A DNA stretch of 64,000 bases from Streptomyces fagopyri (GTDB lineage: Bacteria; Actinomycetota; Actinomycetes; Streptomycetales; Streptomycetaceae): assembly GCF_009498275.1 (NCBI RefSeq), contig NZ_CP045643.1:1612001-1676000 (forward strand). Reading direction: 5' to 3'. The notes under the pieces are model-generated. The model was not told the origin of the DNA, ran no database searches, and saw only the letters and a list, made by a program, of their open reading frames with translations. Below, in pieces: positions 58,139 to 64,000 of the stretch (positions within the stretch are counted from its first letter, which is position 1; every line of letters begins with the position of its first letter). The position numbers and the translations under genes are program-made.

Positions 58139-58567
58139 TCAGTCTTCCGTATCGCCGGCCACTCCTGCCGCGTCGGTCGCGTGCGCCGACTCCAGGAGCG
58201 TGCGCAGCACCTGTTCGTCGTCCGGCGGCAGCGCGGTGACGAAGCTGGCGAGGACCGCCTCCCGGTCGCTCTCGCCGTCGAGGAGCCGGCGCATCTTGAG
58301 CGCGGCGAGACTCGCGACGTCGGCGGTGGGGCGCCACACGAAGGAGCGGCCCCGCCGTTCACGGGCCACCGCGTCCTTGGCGAGCAGCCGGGTCAGGATG
58401 GTGACGACGGTCGTGTAGGCGAGGTCGCCGCCGAGGCTCTCCTGCACCCAGGCGGCGGTCACCGGGGCGTCCGCCTCGCGCAGCGCGCCGAGGACCTGGC
58501 CCTCCAGTTCGCCCTGCCCGCGACGTCTGGAAGGCCGGTCCGGGACCTCGCGGTTGCGCTGCGCCAT
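58139..58567 (-). CDS. BlaI/MecI/CopY family repressor
   Basis: This 142-residue winged-helix repressor has LEGQVLGALREADAPVTAAW, GDLAYTTVVTILTRLLAKDA and the C-terminal dimerisation helix EAVLASFVTALPPDDEQVLR. It probably represses its own BlaI-M56 operon and other targets and is inactivated by the neighbouring protease. ATG at 58567 follows GGAGGGAG. In actinobacteria such pairs respond to cell-wall stress or regulate respiratory genes; the PepSY gene just upstream reads in the same direction. Confidence 0.9.
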   Translation of the reverse strand: MAQRNREVPDRPSRRRGQGELEGQVLGALREADAPVTAAWVQESLGGDLAYTTVVTILTRLLAKDAVARERRGRSFVWRPTADVASLAALKMRRLLDGESDREAVLASFVTALPPDDEQVLRTLLESAHATDAAGVAGDTED

Positions 58568-58603
58568 GTCCGTCTCCCTCCGGCGTTCGCGTCCACGATC
58601 ACG

Positions 58604-59995
58604 CTACCTGGCCACGGGCGTGCCCCGGCCCCGCCGGTGGGCGATCTCGCCGAGCAGGACGTCGACGGCGACGAACGCCACGAGCGGGATGCCGAGCAGG
58701 GGGACGAAGTAGCCGAGGACGGCGACGGCCGCCATCAGCGGGACGAGGACCGTGGGCGGCACCTGCTGCCAGGCACCGCGCGGGACGGGCCGGCCGAACG
58801 CGGAGGCGCGACCGCGCTGCCACCACATGCGGTAGCCCCACACGATCAGCAGGATCAGGCAGAGCGCGAGCGCCATCAGGGCGATCTGGTTGGCGAGGCC
58901 GAAGAGGACACCGGTGTGGGCGTCGATGCCCCAGCGGGTCAGCTTGGCGAGCACCGGGTGGTCGGCGAACCGCAGTACGTCGGTGACCTCGCCGGTGGCC
59001 GGGTCCACCGCGACCGCGTCCTGCTTCTCGGGCCAGCTCCGCTGGATCTGCCGCACCACGTACGCGGAGGCGGCGTCGGCGGGCGGGACGATCTCGACGG
59101 GGTCTCCGAGGCCCTCGGAACGGGCGGCCCGCAGGATCCCGTCGACGTCGCCGGGGCCGGCCTGGGCGCCTCCTGCGGACTCCGTGCCGCCGTGGCCCGC
59201 GTGCTCGCCGCCGACCGCCGCCGACACGGAGGGCGTCGACTGCCCGAGGGAGGTCCTCAGTTCATCGATGTTCGCGCCGGCGTACGTCGACCAGGTCAGT
59301 CCGGTCGCGGAGAGGAAGAAGAACCCGGCGGCCGCCCAGACGCCGACCGTGCCGTGCAGGCCCAGCGTGCGGCGGCGTCCTGTCGTGCCCCGTGTCCTGC
59401 GCCGGGCGCGCCTGCGTCCGAACCACAGCACGAGGCCGCCGCCCGAGATCACCCACAGCCAACTGGCCGCGAGTTCGCTGTACAGACGTCCGGTCTCGCC
59501 GAGTTGGAGGTTGGCGTGGAGCCCGTCGATCCAGGTGCGCAGTGGGAGCGCGCCGGTGGACCCGTACTGTTCGAGGGCTCCGCGCACCTCGGCGGTGTAC
59601 GGGTCGACGAACACCGCGAGGGTGTGGTCCGGGTCGACGCCCGGCACGCCGGAGAGCAGCACCCTCGTCGTCGCGTCCGCCGCGGGCGAGGGACGTACGG
59701 CGGAGACCGTGCCCCGAGGGTGGGCCTTGCGGGCGGCCGCCACCTGTTCGGAGAGCGGCAGTTCGCGGTCTCCGACCGGGACGGTCAGCTCGTGCGCGTA
59801 CACGATCTTCTCGGCCTGGAACGAGGCGGCGTAGAGCAGGCCGGTCACGGCGGCGACCAGGAGGAACGGGGCGACGAGCACTCCGGCGTAGAAGTGCAGG
59901 CGCAGTATCAGGGGGCGCAGGGGGGCTTTTCGGGAGGAGGTCGGGGCGACGGGGCGCGGGGTGTCGTCCGTCGTGATCGTGGGAGCGGTGGGCAT
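58604..59995 (-). CDS. PepSY-associated membrane protein
   Basis: This 463-residue protein has four main membrane helices and two extracytoplasmic PepSY-like domains, in the pattern LILRLHFYAGVLVAPFLLVA, DGLHANLQLGETGRLYSELA, TLGLHGTVGVWAAAGFFFLS and WGIDAHTGVLFGLANQIALM. The conserved His residues in membrane segments resemble iron/siderophore reductase-like PepSY_TM proteins. A His/Gly-rich stretch (GGEHAGHGGTES) could bind metal. CGGAG precedes ATG 59995. It reads in the same direction as the BlaI-M56 pair, 36 bp upstream of BlaI, and may belong to that unit. Confidence 0.88.
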   Translation of the reverse strand: MPTAPTITTDDTPRPVAPTSSRKAPLRPLILRLHFYAGVLVAPFLLVAAVTGLLYAASFQAEKIVYAHELTVPVGDRELPLSEQVAAARKAHPRGTVSAVRPSPAADATTRVLLSGVPGVDPDHTLAVFVDPYTAEVRGALEQYGSTGALPLRTWIDGLHANLQLGETGRLYSELAASWLWVISGGGLVLWFGRRRARRRTRGTTGRRRTLGLHGTVGVWAAAGFFFLSATGLTWSTYAGANIDELRTSLGQSTPSVSAAVGGEHAGHGGTESAGGAQAGPGDVDGILRAARSEGLGDPVEIVPPADAASAYVVRQIQRSWPEKQDAVAVDPATGEVTDVLRFADHPVLAKLTRWGIDAHTGVLFGLANQIALMALALCLILLIVWGYRMWWQRGRASAFGRPVPRGAWQQVPPTVLVPLMAAVAVLGYFVPLLGIPLVAFVAVDVLLGEIAHRRGRGTPVAR

Positions 59996-60197
59996 CGGTG
60001 GGTATCTCCGGTGGGCCTGGGGACGGACTCGGGCCGTGGGCCGGGGAGTTGGGCTTCCGGCCGGCGGTGGTCCAGAAGTCGGGACCGGAGGGCGTCGAGT
60101 TCCCGGCCGGTGATGTGGTGTGGGTCACAGAGCCGGATCGGTGGGGTGCGGGGGGCGCCGACTCGCACGTGGCGCGTCCTCTTGGCATGCTGGCGCG

Positions 60198-60851
60198 ATG
60201 GCATCCGAACGTGACCGCGCCGCCCGCCCGCTGAACGACCTGGTCGGTGAACTGCTCGACCGGGAAGGCCCGTTGCCCATCGTCGCGGCGGGGAACCCGG
60301 TGCTGCGCCGCCCCGCCGAACGGTTCGACGGTCAGCTGGATCCGGGGCTGCTGAGCCGATTCGTCGCCGCGCTGCGCGCGACCATGCACGCGGCGCCGGG
60401 GGTCGGCCTCGCGGCGCCCCAGGTCGGCGTGCCGCTGCGGCTCGCGGTCATCGAGGATCCGGCGCCGGTGTCCGAGGAAGTACGGGTGGTGCGCGGACGG
60501 GTGCCGCAGCCGTTCCGGGTGCTGGTGAATCCGGAGTACGAGGGGGTCGGCGCGGGCCGGGCGGCGTTCTTCGAGGGGTGTCTGAGCGTGCCGGGCTGGC
60601 AGGCCGTGGTGGCCCGGCACGCCGAGGTGCGGCTGACCGCGCTGGACGAGCTGGGCCGTACGGTCGACGAGGTGTTCACGGGCTGGCCCGCGCGGATCGT
60701 GCAGCACGAGACGGACCATCTGGACGGTGTGCTGTACCTCGACCGCGCGGAGGTGCGCTCGCTCTCCTCGAACCAGGCGATGGCCGAACGCTGGACCCAG
60801 CCGACCCCGGCCGAGGCGGCGGCGGCGCTGGGCTTCGCGCTGCCGGACTGA
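60198..60851 (+). CDS. def: Peptide deformylase
   Basis: This 217-residue metalloenzyme removes formyl groups from nascent protein N-termini. All three motifs are intact: GVGLAAPQVG (motif 1), EGCLSVPG with metal Cys (motif 2) and QHETDHLDG with two metal His and catalytic Glu (motif 3). It is longer than the basic ~170-residue enzyme owing to an N-terminal extension of about 20 residues and a C-terminal tail, as in other Streptomyces copies. No ribosome site precedes ATG 60198. Probably an additional, non-housekeeping copy. Confidence 0.92.
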   Translation: MASERDRAARPLNDLVGELLDREGPLPIVAAGNPVLRRPAERFDGQLDPGLLSRFVAALRATMHAAPGVGLAAPQVGVPLRLAVIEDPAPVSEEVRVVRGRVPQPFRVLVNPEYEGVGAGRAAFFEGCLSVPGWQAVVARHAEVRLTALDELGRTVDEVFTGWPARIVQHETDHLDGVLYLDRAEVRSLSSNQAMAERWTQPTPAEAAAALGFALPD

Positions 60852-61022
60852 GGCGCCGGGGTGCGCCGTCACGGGCTGCGGTCCGCGGGGGCCGAGGTCC
60901 ACGGGGGTCCGCTCCTGAGCCCGTCTCCCGTCGGGCCGCCGCTCGGGTCCACCCCCCCCGACGCCGGTCGAAACTCCCTCCCCCGCCCGGAAATTCAAAG
61001 GCGCCGGCCCGAACGCCCCGGC

Positions 61023-61094
61023 TAGCCTGACCACATGTCCACGCCCCGGATCTGTTAGCTCAAGGACCCGCTTCCACGCCACAGGTGTGTCCTT
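61023..61094 (+). promoter_or_regulatory. Leader-peptide attenuator region of the ABC-F gene
   Basis: TAGCCT (61023-61028) is a -10 element placed six bases before a seven-codon ORF (61035-61058), so that ORF is probably translated leaderlessly. Downstream, AAGGAC (61063-61068) and GTCCTT (61089-61094) can pair as the stem of an RNA hairpin ending 28 bases before the ABC-F ATG. The arrangement resembles ribosome-mediated attenuators known for actinobacterial antibiotic-resistance ABC-F genes. Confidence 0.6.
61035..61058 (+). CDS. Seven-residue leader peptide MSTPRIC
   Basis: ATG TCC ACG CCC CGG ATC TGT TAG encodes MSTPRIC. It directly follows a -10 element at leaderless spacing and precedes a possible attenuator hairpin and the ABC-F gene. 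Ribosome stalling by a drug, or by shortage of a charged tRNA such as Cys or Arg, could control read-through. Translation is inferred from position only. Confidence 0.5.
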   Translation: MSTPRIC

Positions 61095-61122
61095 CTGCCG
61101 ATTGATTCCCGGAGTGTTTCCC

Positions 61123-62826
61123 ATGATCACCGTGCGCGGTGTCGACGTGCGTGTCGGCGCACGACTGCTGCTGTCCGACCTCTCCTTCCACGTCTCCCCC
61201 GGCGACCGCATCGGCCTGGTCGGCCGCAACGGCGCGGGCAAGACCACCCTTCTGAACACCCTCGCGGGACGGGTACGCCCCGAGGCCGGGTCCGTCGCGG
61301 TCACCGGGCGACCCCGTCACCTCGCCCAGGACCCCCGGGCGGCCGACCCCGAGGTCACGGTCACCGACCGGATCCTGTCGGCGCGCGGCCTGGACCGTGC
61401 CGTCCGCGCCCTGCGCACGGCGGAGGCCGCGATGGCCGACGGGACCGAGCGCGCGATGGACGCCTGTGCGCGCGCCGAGGCGGAGTTCCAGGCGCGCGGA
61501 GGCTACGCGGCCGAGGCGGAGGCGGCCCGGGTCGCCGCGGGCCTCGGGCTGCCGACCCGGGTGCTGGACCAGCCGCTCGGCGTCCTGTCCGGTGGGCAGC
61601 GCCGCCGGGCCGAGCTGGCCCGCGTCCTCTTCGCGGACCACGGCACACTGCTCCTGGACGAGCCGACGAACCACCTGGACGCGGACTCGGTCGGCTGGCT
61701 GCGCTCCTTCCTGGCGAACCAGCGGGAAGGTCTCGTCCTGATCAGTCACGACACCTCGCTGCTGGCCGCCGTCGTCAACCGCGTCTTCCACCTGGACCCG
61801 CACCGGGCCACGCTCGACGTCCACAACACGGGCTGGCACACCTACCTGGCCCAGCGGGATTCCGAGGAGCGGCGCCGGGCGCGGGAGCGGGCCGGCGCCG
61901 AGCGCAAGGCCGCGGCGCTGAACGCCCAGGCGGACCGGATGCGCGCGAACGTCGCGACGGCGGTGGCGGCGAAGAACATGGCCCGGCGCGCCGACCGCCT
62001 GCTGGCCGAGCTCGCACCGGTCCGGCGACGGGACAAGGTCGCCCGGATCCGGCTGCCCGAACCCGCCCCCTGCGGGCGGACGCCGCTCGGTGCGGTCGCC
62101 CTCACGAAGTCGTACGGCGGCCACCGCGTCCTGGACGGCGTCGACCTGGCCGTCGACCGGGGCAGCCGGCTGGTGGTCCTCGGCCCCAACGGCGCGGGCA
62201 AGACGACCCTGCTGCGGCTGCTCGCCGGGCGGGAGACCCCGGACGGCGGCCGCGTGGTCCGCGGTCACGGGCTGCGGATCGGCTACTTCGCGCAGGAGCA
62301 CGACACGCTCGGCCCCGCGGACACGGTCCGCGGTCATCTGGCCGCGGCCGCCCCGCACCTCACCGACGGGCAGGTGCGGAGCGTGCTCGGCGCGTTCCTG
62401 TTCACCGGTGACGACGCGGACAAACGCGTCGGCGTCCTGTCCGGCGGCGAGAAGACCCGGCTCGCCCTGGCGGGGCTGGTCCACTCCGGCGCCAACGTCC
62501 TGCTGCTCGACGAGCCCACCAACAACCTGGACCCGGCCTCCCGCGCCGAGGTGCTGGCGGCGGTGGACACCTGTCCGGGCGCGATCGTCATGGTCACCCA
62601 CGACGAGGGCGCGCTGCGGGCCCTGCGCCCGGACCGGGTGCTGCTCCCGGACGGGGACGAGGACCTGTGGAGCGAGGAGTACCTGGAACTGAGCCGGTGG
62701 CCCCGGCGTGACGCGGGGGCCACCGGCGTGGCGGCCCCGGTCACGCGTCCCGGTACGCCTCCAGCAGCCGCAGCCACACCTCGCTCACCGTCGGGTAGGA
62801 GGGCACGGCGTGCCACAGGCGGCTGA
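61123..62826 (+). CDS. ABC-F ATPase (ribosome protection / drug resistance type)
   Basis: This 567-residue soluble protein has two ATPase domains and no membrane segments. Domain 1 has GLVGRNGAGKTTLLNTLAG, LSGGQRRRAELARVLF and LLLDEPTNHLD; domain 2 has VLGPNGAGKTTLLRLLAG, LSGGEKTRLALAGLV and LLLDEPTNNLD. A charged linker of about 80 residues lies between them (about 235-310). ABC-F proteins of this type eject antibiotics from the ribosome. ATG at 61123 has GGAG eight bases upstream. It is probably controlled by the upstream leader peptide. Its last 86 bases overlap the convergent oxidoreductase gene. Confidence 0.88.
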   Translation: MITVRGVDVRVGARLLLSDLSFHVSPGDRIGLVGRNGAGKTTLLNTLAGRVRPEAGSVAVTGRPRHLAQDPRAADPEVTVTDRILSARGLDRAVRALRTAEAAMADGTERAMDACARAEAEFQARGGYAAEAEAARVAAGLGLPTRVLDQPLGVLSGGQRRRAELARVLFADHGTLLLDEPTNHLDADSVGWLRSFLANQREGLVLISHDTSLLAAVVNRVFHLDPHRATLDVHNTGWHTYLAQRDSEERRRARERAGAERKAAALNAQADRMRANVATAVAAKNMARRADRLLAELAPVRRRDKVARIRLPEPAPCGRTPLGAVALTKSYGGHRVLDGVDLAVDRGSRLVVLGPNGAGKTTLLRLLAGRETPDGGRVVRGHGLRIGYFAQEHDTLGPADTVRGHLAAAAPHLTDGQVRSVLGAFLFTGDDADKRVGVLSGGEKTRLALAGLVHSGANVLLLDEPTNNLDPASRAEVLAAVDTCPGAIVMVTHDEGALRALRPDRVLLPDGDEDLWSEEYLELSRWPRRDAGATGVAAPVTRPGTPPAAAATPRSPSGRRARRATGG

Positions 62827-64000
62827 CCGGGACCTCGCCGGCGACCGCGACCGTCGCCGAGTGGATGAGTTCGCCCACACCGGGTCCGACGAGGGTGAGG
62901 CCGACCACGATCTCGCGGTCGGTGTCGACGACCATGCGGGCCTTGCCGCGGTAGCCGTCGGCGTACAGACCCGCGCCCGCCACGGAGGACATGTCGACGT
63001 CGACGGCGCGGACCGGCAGGCCCGCGCTCTCGGCCTCGGCGAGGGAGAGGCCCACGGCCGCGGCCTCCGGGTCGGTGAAGACGACCTGGGGGACGGCCGC
63101 GTGGTCGGCGGTCGCGGCGTGCGCGCCCCAGGGGTCGGTCTCCAGGAGCGGCACTCCGGCGGCGCGGGCGGCGATGGCGGCACCCGCGATCCGCGCCTGG
63201 TACTTGCCCTGGTGGGTGAGGAGCGCGCGGTGGTTGACGTCGCCGACGGCGTACAGCCACTCGCTGCCGGTCACCCGCAGACTGTCGTCGACGTCGAGCC
63301 ACGAGCCCGGTTCCAGGCCCACCGTGTCGAGGCCGATGTCCTCGGTGTGGGGCACCCGGCCGGTGGCGAAGAGGATCTCGTCCGCCTCGATACGGTCGCC
63401 GGTGTCCGTCAGGGCAACCACCGTCGACCCCTCGCGCGTCACCCCGGTCACCGAGGTGCCGGTACGGACGTCGGCGCCCGACTCCTTGAGCGCGTCGGCG
63501 ACCAGCTCACCGGCGAACGGTTCCATCCTGGGCAGCAGCGCGTGGCCGCGGACCAGGACGGTGACCCGGGAACCGAGCGCCTGCCAGGCCGTGGCCATCT
63601 CGACGGCGACCACACCGCCGCCGACCACGATGAGCCGGTCCGGGACCTCGTGGGCGCTGGTGGCCTCACGGCTGGTCCAGGGCTTGACCTCGGCGAGTCC
63701 GGGCAGGTGCGGCAGCAGCGCGCGGGTGCCGGTACACACGGCGACCGCGTGCCGCGCGGTGAGGAACCGCACCGCACCGTCCGGGCCCTCGACGCTCACC
63801 CGGCGCGGCCCGGCGAGACGCCCGTGCCCGCGGTAGAGATCGGCCGCGATGCCGTTCAGCCAGTCGACCTGTCCGTCGTCCTTCCAGTTGGAGGTGTAGT
63901 AGTCGCGGTGGGCGAGCACCGCGGCGGCGTCGAGCGGCCCCTGCACGGCCGCGCTCAGGCCGGGCACGCGGCGGGCGTCCGCGCGGGCGATGGCCGGGCG
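62741..64000 (-). CDS. FAD/NAD(P)-dependent disulfide reductase-family oxidoreductase, 5' partial
   Basis: The frame runs from the stop at 62741 to the window edge (about 419 codons), so the N-terminus with the FAD-binding GxGxxG and any CxxxxC is missing. Visible parts are the NAD(P) site RLIVVGGGVVAVEMATAW, the second FAD site WLYAVGDVNHRALLTHQGKY and the dimerisation domain with VVFTDPEAAAVGLSLAEAES and PSYPTVSEVWLRLLEAY. In true disulfide reductases the last motif is HAxPTxSE; here HAVPSYPTVSE is lengthened. Could be a mercuric reductase- or lipoamide dehydrogenase-like enzyme; activity unproven. Its 3' end overlaps the ABC-F gene. Confidence 0.87.
   Translation of the reverse strand, partial: RPAIARADARRVPGLSAAVQGPLDAAAVLAHRDYYTSNWKDDGQVDWLNGIAADLYRGHGRLAGPRRVSVEGPDGAVRFLTARHAVAVCTGTRALLPHLPGLAEVKPWTSREATSAHEVPDRLIVVGGGVVAVEMATAWQALGSRVTVLVRGHALLPRMEPFAGELVADALKESGADVRTGTSVTGVTREGSTVVALTDTGDRIEADEILFATGRVPHTEDIGLDTVGLEPGSWLDVDDSLRVTGSEWLYAVGDVNHRALLTHQGKYQARIAGAAIAARAAGVPLLETDPWGAHAATADHAAVPQVVFTDPEAAAVGLSLAEAESAGLPVRAVDVDMSSVAGAGLYADGYRGKARMVVDTDREIVVGLTLVGPGVGELIHSATVAVAGEVPVSRLWHAVPSYPTVSEVWLRLLEAYRDA

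Noticed and set aside
57047..60214. A 1055-codon plus-strand frame across the M56, BlaI and PepSY genes
   Set aside because: It covers three well-supported genes on the other strand and has no recognisable domain.

Overview
The window is high-GC actinobacterial DNA, almost certainly Streptomyces. The GC-rich third codon positions, GTG starts, ATGA/GTGA gene overlaps and TANNNT-type promoters fit. So do the gene families: SigB-type sigma factor, SpoIIE phosphatase, ANTAR and RsbW-like proteins, a CBM3-GH16 secreted enzyme, a large S8 protease, DUF5709, DUF6131 and PRC-barrel proteins. No rRNA, tRNA, CRISPR array, transposase or replication origin was found. The last gene is cut by the right edge. 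|| Layout. 1-8.4 kb holds a TetR regulator, then a divergent dipeptide-type catabolic locus (IclR regulator and ornithine-cyclodeaminase-like enzyme facing an amidohydrolase and an M19 dipeptidase) with a 25-bp palindrome between the two arms. A group III truncated haemoglobin runs into a GntR/UTRA regulator, and a secreted CBM3-GH16 enzyme follows. 8.9-11.9 kb is a coupled operon: a 50-residue peptide, a frameshifted kinase-like gene that has also lost its catalytic Asp residues, and an ABC exporter. 12.2-14.8 kb is LysR/aldo-keto reductase/SRPBCC. 15-19.1 kb holds a small hydrophobic protein with a SigB-type promoter and a tightly coupled lipid-phosphatase/kinase operon. 19.2-24 kb holds an S8 protease and an alpha/beta hydrolase. 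|| 24.3-38 kb is bracketed by two nearly identical ~0.94-kb direct repeats, each carrying a complete lamin-tail-domain gene with a Gly-His tail, its promoter and a C-rich tract. Between them lie stress genes (DUF5709, CsbD, PRC-barrel, DUF6131, DUF2231, SigB/F/G-type sigma), a malic enzyme-fumarase pair, and a MarR-MFS-isochorismatase operon. 38-47.4 kb continues the stress theme with a SpoIIE-type phosphatase, PPK2, P-type ATPase, YihY protein, ANTAR protein and two more PRC-barrel paralogues. || 47.8-64 kb holds a GT39 glycosyltransferase and a decayed nitrile hydratase locus, with nonsense and frameshift lesions inside a perfect inverted repeat. It also has an RsbW-like ATPase, pirin, two MarR-type genes, a TPR protein, two CNNM/CBS proteins, a BlaI-BlaR-like pair, a PepSY protein and peptide deformylase. 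Last come an ABC-F ATPase behind a seven-residue leader peptide and a partial flavoprotein disulfide reductase. || The most notable signals are the duplicated Gly-His LTD cassette, the probable template-switch lesion in nitrile hydratase alpha, the ABC-F leader-peptide attenuator, and the small peptide-pseudokinase-exporter operon. SigB-type promoter motifs recur in front of some of the stress genes. All functions are inferred from sequence alone.
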